Positions 1 through 8,922 of a DNA stretch of 64,000 bases are shown here, piece by piece; positions within the stretch are counted from its first letter, which is position 1; each line of letters begins with the position of its first letter. This DNA comes from Cyanophora paradoxa (taxonomy: Eukaryota; Glaucocystophyceae; Cyanophorales; Cyanophoraceae), in contig QPMI01000429.1 in NCBI GenBank assembly GCA_004431415.1, positions 1 through 64,000 of the forward strand, written 5' to 3'. Both the position numbers and the translations under genes were made by a program. Below the pieces are notes generated by a model. It worked only from the letters and a program-made list of their open reading frames with translations. It ran no database searches and had not been told where the DNA came from.

Positions 1-135
1 GAGTCCTCTTTTAGAATCTGTGAAAAAATGAGTCAACTCCCCCACTTAGTCAACCTAATCGATAAATAAACCATAAATAAAAGACTGTTTGGGTCTTTTA
101 TGATTAAATTTGAGTCAACCTGTGAGTCCACTTTT
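1..135. repeat. Left terminal inverted repeat of the viral element (partial)
   Basis: Reverse-complemented, this stretch lines up colinearly with about 18,900-19,050 at the other end of the element. Shared blocks in order are AAGTGGACTCA, GGTTGACTCA, TAATC(A/G)TAAAAG, GGTTGACTAAGTGGG, AGTTGACTCA and TTTCACAG. The window begins inside this repeat, so the true left end lies outside. Inference: these are the terminal inverted repeats typical of linear PLV/Polinton-class genomes. Confidence 0.7.
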
Positions 136-143
136 GAGTAAAC

Positions 144-344
144 CTAAAACTTCAACATCAGATCATAATCTGATGCATCAGGATCAGCAGCAGGTAGTTC
201 TTGTTTCATCCTTGGATTAGCTTCTTCCTCAATGGTCTCCATTACAAGCTTCATCTTTCTGAATTCCTCAAATACTTGTGGGAAGAAATGATAGTATTGT
301 TTACCATTTGTAGTTTTCACTTGGATATATGTAACACTTCGCAT
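144..344 (-). CDS. Small viral protein of unknown function (66 aa)
   Basis: This short minus-strand ORF lies downstream of the primase-helicase gene in the same direction, next to the left terminal repeat. The N-terminal half is basic and aromatic (residues 1-32, including QYYHFFPQVFEEF) and the C-terminal third is acidic (PAADPDASDYD). I see no signal peptide, membrane segment or recognised motif. Position and AT-rich codon use match the other viral genes, so it is probably real, but no function can be assigned. Confidence 0.45.
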   Translation of the reverse strand: MRSVTYIQVKTTNGKQYYHFFPQVFEEFRKMKLVMETIEEEANPRMKQELPAADPDASDYDLMLKF

Positions 345-379
345 TTTGTATAATATCTGCGACTTATAATCGTTTTATA

Positions 380-2712
380 TTATTTGCTGGTAATGAACTC
401 CTGGAACCATTTCCAGGTTTCCACAAGGCTACCAGACTTGCATTTATTCTCGGAAATTAAGCCTCGATCACCAAGCCACTTAGTGAACATAGGATGATTG
501 GGCGCACCTGCTGGGCTAAATAGTATTTATTTGTAAGGGGTCTATCAGCAATCCAGTTCACATCCTCACTCAACTTTGGTTCTCAAATAGTGGGCAATGT
601 TTCGAATATTGCAGTGATCATTAAGCCATATTTACAAGTGGAAGGAAGTATGACCTATCCTTTGCGAATTTCTTACTAACTTCAACAACCACAAATCGCC
701 TATCTCCAGCTTCAATTTTAACTGGAATGTTGTTATTGCTGGTGAATATAATCCTGGCAAAGTTGCTTTTTGTGTATGAATCTATCCCTTTGTGTTCAAT
801 ACAATCTTATCAGAAGTTAATGAGATCTTTAAGCATATCATTATTTTCGAATGTGTCCTTGCCTGAGGCTTCATTCACAACAATAAGATCTTATCCTCTC
901 TATTGTGGGCAAATCGACCAAACAGATCCTCTTTTGGCTTACCAGTTGCATAACTCAGGGCATCTCCAAGTATCTTCTTTTGGAAAGTATCAACCAACAC
1001 ATTCTTACCAGTTCCCTGTTCACCAATGAAGATTAAGGATACTCCATTGAGTTCCCCAGGCTTTTGCAGCATGTGGGCAAACCATTTCAACAGATATTCA
1101 TAGGTATTTTGATCCTCACCAGACATTAAGAACAAGTGATCAAGGAAAGGCTTAATCATCTCAGCAGTTACATCCTCTGGAGCATTTTCGAATTGCTGAT
1201 GGTCGACCTTCATTCCTGGATAGAGATTAAATACAGACTTGCATTTTGCACTGAGAGTAGCAGGAGGGGGAGGAAATCCATGTAAGTTGATCTTGTGGCT
1301 GTTGGATCCACAATCCATTTCCTAAATGATTGCTCCCATTTCTCTTTCTCATTATCTGTCCCCTCATTCACAATCACCTTATGCATCAAGTGGGGGAAAT
1401 GCTTTGTAGAGAGTTTTCCCAATATCTTTGGGCATCCAGCAAAGTAGTTGTTCATCCCAGAGCATCACACAACCAACATTTTCAACATGATGCATTCGAG
1501 CATTGAAATACCTCTTATGCACATTGTAATGTTCAGCCAAAGGAGATACTTGCAGTCTTGTAATCGATTTTCATTGTGTCTCTGGTAGGAATGCATACTT
1601 TTTGGGGAAGAGTTCCTTGAAAAGCTCATTGTTATCTTTGCTCAACCAATAAACAAGGATTTGAAGGTCAACACTTTGCCAGGCTCAGCCTTCTTCTTGC
1701 TTCTGCGAGCTGTGTAAACTTTTCTGGCATTCATCATAATCATACTTGTCACTCTGTTCTGAGAATTGGTGGAAGAGTTCAGCCTGCATTTTAGGGGTAA
1801 ATTTGTTGTCTTCCCAACATTGATGATGACCAGTCCAACATCATCCAAGTCTTATACTCGCTGGCTCTTTCAGCATTGAGACCCATTATAACACTTTGTA
1901 GCAGTTCGAAAGTAACAGGATTTTCGGGTTCAGTGTCTTTTTCAGCTTCTACCTTCTCAGTCTTCACTTTATCACTTTTTGGCTCCTTTTTAACTGGTTT
2001 TGGCTCAGGAGTATAATTTGCAAATGCAGAAATATTTGATTCATCACAAGTTTAGTAGTAGCTGAGAGTAAGATACAAAGAAGTCCTCATTTCGCATTAA
2101 CACTTTGTCACAGTCAACGAATTTCTTAAAGCAAACGTTTTTATCAACATCTTTTTTCGACTTATTTTGAGCATCCAGAGTCTCACCTTTGCAGCAATTG
2201 AGGCAGATTAGGTTCTGTGTGGAGCTGTAAACTCCACTGTCATAATCCTCATTTTTCACCAATCCCATCGCTTTGAAAAGCTTGGGGATATCTTCATGTT
2301 TGCATGCAAGCGACTTAATGATAAAGTGGGCTGAGATCTTGAACTTGGTGACATCCTCCTTGATCAAATAAACCCTTCTATGGCGAACTGCAACAGCAAT
2401 ATCGTTAATTGAAGTGGTCCCAGATCGCTTCCATAGCTTATCTCTCATCTCTCTTACAACAGTTTCCGCCTCAGCATAGTTATCAGCAATGTTCTCCTTC
2501 AAATCAGCGAATTTATCCAGGTCCAGGTAAACTCTGGTCACTTGCTCAGGTTGAATGCATTCAGCCCAGGTCTTAACCTTGCTATTATCAATAGCTTCAA
2601 GGGCATCTTCGGCGGAATCAAATACATGGGTGACCTTGTTGCGATCACCAATGAGAGTACTAAGGAATGTAGCATTTTCAACAGGGGTGGCGAATTTCTC
2701 GATTTTGTTCAT
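380..2712 (-). pseudogene. Viral primase plus superfamily 3 helicase, interrupted by frameshifts
   Basis: The gene would span about 776 codons, the usual size for PLV primase-helicases. The intact first 222 codons resemble an archaeo-eukaryotic-type primase: VYLDLDKF gives the paired metal-binding aspartates, followed by KISAHFIIK and a DSGVYSSTQNLICL segment. Around 990-1,080 on the minus strand is the helicase Walker A motif GEQGTGKN, preceded by LKWFAHMLQKPGE. At 740-690 the sensor region FTSNNNIPVKIEAGDRRF follows in another frame, and the end at 380-500 (MFTKWLGDRGLISENK) in yet another. At least four frame changes between 2,040 and 700 separate these pieces. It would unwind and prime viral DNA in replication. 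Whether the breaks are real mutations or read errors cannot be told here. Confidence 0.8.
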
Positions 2713-2851
2713 TTTCGATTTTGGGGGACTTCTACCTTTAACGAAGAAAATAATTTCGGAAGGAGGAATTGTCTTTTATATATATCCTATTATTTGCCAA
2801 GTCCTTAAGTAGTTTTGGGTCGGGATACTGTCTCGATATATAGGTACAGTT
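2713..2851. promoter_or_regulatory. Short intergenic spacer upstream of primase-helicase
   Basis: About 140 bases between the primase start and the next minus-strand gene. It is AT-rich and lacks a convincing copy of the TA-rich start-proximal motif seen before the capsid genes, which fits a different (for example early) expression class for the replication gene. That is inference. Confidence 0.25.
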
Positions 2852-3256
2852 TTAAAAAAGAGGGAAGAAAGCTGTCATTTTTTTGCCTCCGATCAAATCG
2901 ATTTCTACAAAATTTGTTTCGATCGAGAATTTATTCTTCGATATATTTCCGAGGTCTTCCAACCGGTTTATGCTCTTTGGGTTTCTTGGCTGTTCATCTT
3001 TCTTCTTGTGGTAATATTCCAGCGCTTTTGCCTTTTTTTGCTCGCGATATTCTTCATTTTCCCTGTATTTCCTCTGGTGTCTGAGGGCAATCTTTTTGAG
3101 TTCTTCTGGTGTGTGAACTGTAGCGGCTCCTTGGGATAATCGTTCCTGCTTCTTTTTATGATAGGCTTCGCGTTTTCTTTGGGCATCTTGCTCCCTTTTC
3201 AGTCTCAGCTTCTCTGCTTTTTCATCATCTGTGAGTATCTTGCGGATATTCGGCAT
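2852..3256 (-). CDS. Basic coiled protein with YRE repeat (copy 1), C-terminus probably frameshifted
   Basis: A strongly basic, helical protein with the block RKYRENEEYREQKKAK followed by EYYHKKK. The same block occurs in the neighbour at 3,408-3,653, so the two are paralogues. Beyond about 2,993 the open frame becomes unlike the paralogue, whereas another frame gives a short tail with GRPRKY, an AT-hook-like motif matching GRPIKYY in the paralogue, and stops near 2,933. I therefore infer a one-base frameshift near the end. DNA binding or packaging is plausible from charge and motif but unproven. The upstream sequence TATTAAAGAGAA directly precedes the start codon. Confidence 0.6.
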   Translation of the reverse strand: MPNIRKILTDDEKAEKLRLKREQDAQRKREAYHKKKQERLSQGAATVHTPEELKKIALRHQRKYRENEEYREQKKAKALEYYHKKKDEQPRNPKSINRLEDLGNISKNKFSIETNFVEIDLIGGKKMTAFFPLF

Positions 3257-3407
3257 TTCTCTTTAATAGTAGATACGAAAATAATTTTTCCTCAATACAA
3301 TCTATCTACTTTTTCCTTAAGTCATTTTTGTTGCGAACACCAGTTCCTGTCTGTAAACTTTTATAGCTGCCTCAGTGGCATACTGAGACCGCTTTTTCTC
3401 AATTATC

Positions 3408-3653
3408 TTATAGACCTGGGGGTCCATTGCTACTTTCAGTAGGCAAATAATATTTAATTGGTCTACCTCTGGGTCTCTGCTCCTCTTTTTGGGCTTTTCT
3501 GCGATAATAGGATGCCAGGGCTTGCTGCTTTTTATACTCTCTATATGCTGGGTCCTCTCTATATCGTTTCTGCATTGCTAGAATGTGTCTAATAGAACCC
3601 TCAGTAACAGGTTCATCACTGGTAAACTCGATTAAACTAATAGTGTCCTCCAT
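3408..3653 (-). CDS. Basic coiled protein with YRE repeat and AT-hook-like motif (copy 2)
   Basis: An 81-residue protein with an acidic first 18 residues, then the basic block QKRYREDPAYREYKKQQ, ASYYRRKAQKE and the AT-hook-like RGRPIKYY. It is a shorter paralogue of the protein at 2,852-3,256. Its start codon overlaps the end of the upstream ORF by about 17 bases, suggesting a compact transcription unit. A role in binding or condensing viral DNA is inferred from charge only. No enzymatic motif is visible. Confidence 0.65.
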   Translation of the reverse strand: MEDTISLIEFTSDEPVTEGSIRHILAMQKRYREDPAYREYKKQQALASYYRRKAQKEEQRPRGRPIKYYLPTESSNGPPGL

Positions 3654-3882
3654 TTATATTCCCAGAGAAAACGTTTTCTGCTGGCAGAGAACTTCTCCTT
3701 GGATACTCCTGTTGCTCATATGTATACTCTGTGGGGTCTGCTGGCATTGACTCCACAGAAATCGTAGACCTCCTTCTCTCTCTTGCTTCTGAGGCATTAT
3801 CCTCAGTATCTGACATCTCAAACTCCACTCTTGTCTCACAGCATCCACTGTGGCAATTGCTCACCACATGCAGACTGAACAT
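3637..3882 (-). CDS. Small acidic/serine-rich viral protein, start uncertain
   Basis: The open frame gives 81 residues; an internal start at about 3,816 would give a 59-residue protein beginning MSDTEDNASEARERRR, and may be the true one. A TTTATTAGAGAC motif lies before another ATG at 3,915 in a different frame, so a frameshift near 3,870 could also join a Cys-containing N-terminus (KFSRCSVC). The remainder is rich in Ser, Glu and Arg with no recognised domain. It overlaps the following gene by a few codons. Confidence 0.45.
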   Translation of the reverse strand: MFSLHVVSNCHSGCCETRVEFEMSDTEDNASEARERRRSTISVESMPADPTEYTYEQQEYPRRSSLPAENVFSGNINGGHY

Positions 3883-4038
3883 CTCGAAAACTTTCGTATT
3901 ATATCCATGTCTCTAATAAAACAGAGATAATTAAAGCCAAACTCGTCTTTTATATACTGTGGGAGCTACTCCTTTTCTACTTCAGCTTAGTGGCACCAGG
4001 TTCAATGGTTCCCTTCTGGGTCTTTGTTTTCATTTCAT

Positions 4039-4659
4039 CTACTGCCTGCTCATCGATTTGGGTTCTTTCTTAGCAATAAACTGTTTATCTGGGACACCAG
4101 TAATGCCCATTTTATAAACTTCCTTTCGAAGCATCTCCTTTAGCTTGGCTCTCTCTTTCTTCTCAGTAACATACTGCTCCAAGGCACTTGATTTGGCTTC
4201 CAGATCTTTGAGTTTAGCAGTCATCTCATCCCATTGAGCCTTGGGAATTCGATGAATATTTTGAGTGGGAGCAGTCTTATATGTGACTTCACCAGCCATA
4301 GACTGGATTACCTTGTCTGATTCTTTACTGAGACCCTCACCTTTGCGAGCCAGTGATAGATCTTGCAAGCCTAAACCTTTATCATCAGCAGCACAATAAT
4401 TCGCCTGGCTCCTCAGCAACAGCCTTCATCTTTGAGGCTTCAGGTGAAATGTTGAGTTGGTCACTGGTTGAAGCCTGTGGGGCTTTGTCATCAAATGATT
4501 CCTCATAGGCAGCATTGAGGGGGTCTTCTTGTTGTTGAGAGGGCTTCACTTCATTCATACCATTGAATTTCAGTGGGTCTGTGTTAATGGATCCATTGTT
4601 TCCACCACCTGAATAGCAACAGCCCCAGCTGGGATCCCTATCTTTCGTTTGGGAGGCAT
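4039..4659 (-). CDS. Coiled-coil viral protein next to the packaging ATPase, frameshifted
   Basis: The start at 4,659 (MPPKRKIGIPAGAVAIQ) follows AATAAAGATACA, the same kind of upstream element as the capsid genes. Frame changes near 4,610 and 4,415 are needed to connect a Gly/Asn-rich then acidic middle (PSQQQEDPLNAAYEESFDD) to the intact 126-residue C-terminal part. That part contains a charged helical segment (EMTAKLKDLEAKSSALEQYV) typical of a coiled coil. Total length would be about 205 residues. Position between ATPase and DNA-binding genes suggests a virion or assembly role, but I do not recognise the family. Confidence 0.5.
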
Positions 4660-4773
4660 TGTATCTTTATTAGAATGAGAGATAATTTTATAAACCGCGT
4701 TTATATCGCATCAATTTATTGCTATGGACTTGGCTTTTCACTTCTTTGGGGGCTTCCTCTTTCTCTGGTGGTT

Positions 4774-5466
4774 TCAGTTCATCTTCTTTCTTTTTGGCTT
4801 CCTGTGGAAGCGAGGAAATGGGAAATCTTTCACAAGCTCAGCTTTATCTACATAGTATTTAACTGAGTAGTTTGCAGAGGACCAAATGATATACTGATAG
4901 GAGTGAACATACTCTTCAAACATCTTGTAGAAATCCTCTTTATTTCGCATTATATTGTATTCTTCCTCTATGGCTTCCAGTTCTTTGCGATTTGCAGCAC
5001 TTAGAAACATTGCATAATCGAATTTACTCGAATAGTCGAAGAGACTTTTCTTAGCTTTTGTGTGATGCAGATAATGGATATTTTCGAATGGCGACCTCTG
5101 GAATACAGAGATCCGATTATTTTATCCTTGTGAGATCGACTATCTCATTATCGATTAATCATCTAAAACCACACACAATTGGTTAACAGGTTCACCTTTC
5201 TCTATTTTCTCTTGCCTCTCATCTAGCAATTTAGCAATGTAAGGGGCATCCCATTTTCCCAGTTGCAGTGTTGCCACTTTATCCCAGAAATGATTGAAGC
5301 TGGTTCCACTCACAACTAATACAACATCAATCTTTTTGGCATCATGTAATTGCTTTAACCAATACTTCACAGCTTCTGATTTACCAGTTGCTGATTTTCC
5401 TATTGCCAATACACGAAATGGTGGTTCTATCATTTCACCAGCCACAAATTCATCCAAATCAGTCAT
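4774..5466 (-). pseudogene. A32-like genome-packaging ATPase (FtsK/HerA type), frameshifted
   Basis: The first 103 codons include the Walker A motif LAIGKSATGKSEAV and the Walker B strand QLCVVLDD, the arrangement of packaging ATPases of PLVs, virophages and large DNA viruses. After 5,155 the frame breaks; a second frame gives SRGRHSKISIICITQKL, the conserved motif after Walker B (arginine finger and sensor strand), and a third frame gives the 78-residue C-terminus (4,774-5,010). Total length, about 231 codons, is normal for the family. It would pump DNA into the capsid. It lies directly before the capsid genes on the same strand, with a TTATTAAGAAAGATAT element upstream. Confidence 0.8.
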
Positions 5467-5531
5467 TGTTGTATATCTTTCTTAATAAAGACATATAAAA
5501 ATAATGCAGGGAGACTGAAAATCGTAACAAT

Positions 5532-6898
5532 CTATAAATTAATTCTGCGTAAACCATCTTTGTCGACAATAATAAAGCTATGCATGAGAGCGCGAACATT
5601 AACATCGATTACCTTATCTGAAGGCATGTAGAGGGTGAGGAATGAAGAGGAGGAATTTGTTAAATCAACATAACCAGACTGGGCAATATTTCGAATCGCC
5701 TTTTCTCCATCAAGGCAGAAAGGCAATCCTGAAAGGACATAGCGATCAGCAACCTTATCCATGTTAGAGCATTTGAAGGCATCAGCAATTAGCTCAGCAC
5801 CTTTGAGTAGGGAAATTGGCTCAGTGGCAAAAAGTCGCTGACCATTTATTTCAGTTGTAAATGTTATGTCTTTGGAGTTGGCATAGGTCTTAAGAACACT
5901 GTGGGAGCCATTGGATTTGTCAACAGTTGCATTATCACGAACTGAAACAAGCAGAGCATATACAAGACCTGAGATTTGAGAGAGGTTAATTCGATTGGGT
6001 TGGGCATTGCCCTTAGCAGGGAAAGCAATAGCATCAACAAATCCAATATCAAGGGAGGGAATAGCCATGCCAGTAGTCTTAACTTTTTCAATTACAGTAG
6101 CGAAAAGCTCATCAGAAACATTAATAGCATGCATATAAAGGCGAGGAGAAGTAATTGAAATTTCAGGAGTTGTTGCACCAAGAGTAAAGTCTGTGATGTT
6201 TTGACCAACATTTGCCAGAACAGTTTCAGCAGGGGCAGTTCCAAGACCATCATCTTTTGAATAATCTACATCAGCTGCTGCAACAGTAAGACCACGACCA
6301 CCATAGGATGTTTCAACATAGCCTTTTCCAACATCCTTAAACAAACAGTAACAACCATTTCACCAGATAAAGCACCAAGGGGAAGGTAGTGATTTAGCCA
6401 AGGCACTGGAATTTCAACGAAAAATGAGCCACCAAGTCGGTTGGTTCCATGAGCAGGGATGCCATGAACCATGCCCATTGATCGTTTCTTTTTAGCTAGT
6501 TGATCCTCGAATAATAGACCAGGGGAAATGAGCAAGGAAATCAGATGGAATATGGTAGGTGTAAGATCCATAGGTAATTTCAAGTCGCTGAACTAAAGCA
6601 CCAACTGGGCGAGTGTATCCATTGCGAACTAGATCAGTATCACCAGCAAAAGTGATAGCTGGAAGGTCAAAAGCAAGTTCGAGTTTTCCACAGAAATTGT
6701 AGCGAGTAGCTTGAAGGAAATGCGATTTCCTACATTATTTGTGAAAGTATTACTAGGATTCACAACAACTAGAACTGGCTTAGACTTGGATTCGAGACCA
6801 AGCATAAGGGAGTTATCCAGGAAAAAGGCTTTCGCCTCCTCTGGGGTTGTTAGGGCTTCTTTCAGCGAAAGTCTTTGAAGAGTGGAAGTGATATCCAT
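5532..6898 (-). pseudogene. Putative major capsid protein (double jelly-roll), two or more frameshifts
   Basis: Three overlapping frames together make about 455 codons: an N-terminal piece starting MDITSTLQRLSL, a middle piece with GGSFFVEIPVPWL and HYLPLGALSGEMVV, and an intact 270-codon C-terminal piece. Frame changes fall near 6,720, 6,510 and 6,340. The middle motif resembles the conserved 'PLPFWF...LPLIAL' strand pair of viral jelly-roll capsid proteins, and the gene sits between the packaging ATPase and the penton gene, the normal PLV position. Family assignment rests on order and motif, not on an alignment. The start follows ATAATAAAAGAGAATATA, a probable late promoter. A structure prediction would settle the fold. 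Confidence 0.65.
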
Positions 6899-6918
6899 TA
6901 TATTCTCTTTTATTATAC
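6899..6918 (-). promoter_or_regulatory. TAATAAAAGA upstream element of the capsid gene
   Basis: On the minus strand TATAATAAAAGAGAATATA ends directly at the capsid start codon. Related elements lie 3-15 bases before the starts of most structural genes in this region: 7,962 (GATAAAAGAAGA), 10,466 (AAGTAAAAG), 10,510 (TAGTAAAAGCC), 16,231 (TAGTAAAAGAAGCA) and 3,256 (TATTAAAGAGAA). The repetition suggests a virus-specific promoter rather than chance. Confidence 0.55.
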
Positions 6919-6951
6919 TGCAACATAAAAAATCTACCAATGATCCTTAAT

Positions 6952-7962
6952 TTATGCGAAGTTTGTAATAACTGGATAGGAAGGGTGAAGCTGCGACATT
7001 CTCATCTTATAGTATTCATAAACTGGGTCCCCAGCTGGCTCATCACCATAGCGAATTTCAAAGGTAAGATGAACAGGTTGACCCTCGAAATCAATTGGTT
7101 CATTAACAGCATTCACAATATCAACCGAGAAAGTGGATAATCCAACCTTCTTATTATAGTATTTGTAAAGTGGATGAGCCTCTGTCGAATTGTAAACTAC
7201 ATGCTCACCATAATCTTTGTCAGGGACCACTATTTTATGGAAGTAACCAGTCAGGAGACCATCCCCACATTGCACCAGATCACCCAGCTCCTTTACTCTC
7301 ACAAACAAAACACTGTCCCTGGTCATTTCAGGCTCAAATGAAGATATAATACCGTTTACTCGAGTTCCAGTAAAGATTCCATCAGTGAGAGCATCATAGA
7401 CCTGTGATTTGATTGGGGAATTACCATATCTTCCAGGATCAAGACCAAAAAGTCGAGCTGAGCTTAACAGCTTTTGGATTGTTTTCAGGTTTGGGTCTAC
7501 AGCAAGTGAGAAAGCCAGGTAAAACTTTTTTTCGGAATGGAATATAATTCGTTTCAGTGACTCATCCCATTTGCAGCGAACAGATGGTTTAGGATTTCTG
7601 TCATTAAACTTTTCATTTATAACATTCACCAGCTGTTGGTGGTTTTGAATGGGGGTTTCGCGATTTACAATGAATTGTTTCCATTGTTCAAAATCAGCAG
7701 CTGGGCGAGTTGTTGGAATTCCTGTAGTTCCAGCTCCCGCAAGCTCTTCAGAATAATAAATACTAAAAGTGTTGTCAACTGTTATATCTCCTGCTTTGGT
7801 TTCACCACTCACCATAGGGATGCTGTTATAAAATTCGGCTGAGACCAGTCTCACAGCCCTCACATTCTCATAAGTACTGGGGAGTCTAGCCACAAAGCTT
7901 GATGTGGGACCATCACCAGAGATTGTATTAAATGAGCTAACCTCGATGTAATCCACAGGCAT
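6952..7962 (-). CDS. Penton / minor capsid protein (paralogue 1), intact
   Basis: A complete 336-residue ORF starting MPVDYIEVSSFNTISGDGP. The N-terminal region (FVARLPSTYENVRAVRLVSAEFYNSIP) matches the pattern in viral penton and minor capsid proteins, in which a beta strand is followed by 'v..v.L..a.iPNsiYn'. Later it has LFGLDPG, FVRVKELGDLV and a C-terminal FSVDIVNAVNEPIDFEGQ. The divergent gene at 7,992 has corresponding segments (LLGVSSTEY, YMHIKELAPF, LTVEFKDYFGELIDMNG), so the two are paralogues. It should form the capsid vertices or minor capsomers. It is one of the few large viral ORFs here with no break. Confidence 0.65.
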   Translation of the reverse strand: MPVDYIEVSSFNTISGDGPTSSFVARLPSTYENVRAVRLVSAEFYNSIPMVSGETKAGDITVDNTFSIYYSEELAGAGTTGIPTTRPAADFEQWKQFIVNRETPIQNHQQLVNVINEKFNDRNPKPSVRCKWDESLKRIIFHSEKKFYLAFSLAVDPNLKTIQKLLSSARLFGLDPGRYGNSPIKSQVYDALTDGIFTGTRVNGIISSFEPEMTRDSVLFVRVKELGDLVQCGDGLLTGYFHKIVVPDKDYGEHVVYNSTEAHPLYKYYNKKVGLSTFSVDIVNAVNEPIDFEGQPVHLTFEIRYGDEPAGDPVYEYYKMRMSQLHPSYPVITNFA

Positions 7963-7991
7963 TCTTCTTTTATCTATATTTATATATTAAA
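7963..7991. promoter_or_regulatory. Divergent promoter between the two penton-like genes
   Basis: Only 29 bases separate the two start codons. The minus strand reads TAGATAAAAGAAGA before the 7,962 start and the plus strand reads TATATATTAAA before the 7,992 start, so both genes have an AT-rich element immediately upstream within one short spacer. Confidence 0.5.
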
Positions 7992-8922
7992 ATGAACCGG
8001 CTCGTTAATATTGATAGCAGGGATAGAAGCCAAGGACAAAATGAAAACTCTTACAGGGTCACCCTCACAACTCCAGTAGAGAGACCAAGGGAATGCAGGG
8101 TTCTATATGCAGAGATTCCAAACAGCATCTATAACAGTGTGGGAACTGATCATCTAACAGTTCAGTTTAATTACCAAGATGGTTCATATAACCAAGTGAT
8201 CACACAACAAGTGTATCCCCTTCCCAGTGGCTACATCAATCAGGGTCATTTTGGGGTAACACACCCTTATAATTATGGGCTGAACTATTCAAGCTTCCAA
8301 ACCATTGCAGGCAAAACAGTAGCTTTTGAGTTCAAGATATTCTATAACCCAACTACCTATAAAGTGGAGTTTTACAGTAACCATGAGTTTCGTTTTATTG
8401 CAAGCAACCAGAGAATAGGGAAGCTTTTGGGTGTGAGTTCTACTGAATACACCAATGGGTATTATAGCACTCCTCCTGTTGGTGGATCACCCTATCGACC
8501 TGAGAACCTGTTAAAGTATGATGGCAAACCTATTACACCTGATCACCCAGCATGGGAACCACCTTTTCAGGACCCAGACTCTCATCTAAGCCCTTGCAAT
8601 ATTATTTTGACAGCAGAAAGATGTCTGATATGAATGCTGAGCAGTATCTATACATGCACATTAAAGAGCTTGCCCCTTTTGCCAGCAGACACAATATAAT
8701 TCCGAAATCGCAACCACATAACCAGGGGCAATCCTTAGATTGCAATTGAGTAAGGATATAGGTGGCTATGTTTACCATAGTGGTGAACATGCAGAATTCA
8801 TTCAGATAAATGACAGAAACCTGGTGATAAGGGAACTCACAGTTGAGTTTAAAGATTACTTTGGTGAACTGATTGATATGAATGGAATCGATAATTCTTT
8901 TCAGTTGGAGTTTATCGAATAA
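7992..8922 (+). pseudogene. Penton / minor capsid protein (paralogue 2), frameshifted
   Basis: The first 213-codon frame begins MNRLVNIDSRDRSQ and contains RECRVLYAEIPNSIYN, the hallmark N-terminal strand of penton-like minor capsid proteins, then IGKLLGVSSTEYTNGYY. Near 8,610 the reading shifts to a frame with NAEQYLYMHIKELAPF, and near 8,720 to a third with DIGGYVYHSGEHAEF and the C-terminal LTVEFKDYFGELIDMNG. Total length would be about 310 residues, comparable to the 336-residue paralogue. Its stop overlaps the stop of the convergent phospholipase gene by 11 bases. Having two such proteins suggests two vertex or peripentonal components. Confidence 0.6.

Noticed and set aside
727-1029. Plus-strand ORF of 100 codons
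   Set aside because: It is antisense to the helicase Walker A region and shows no motif of its own.
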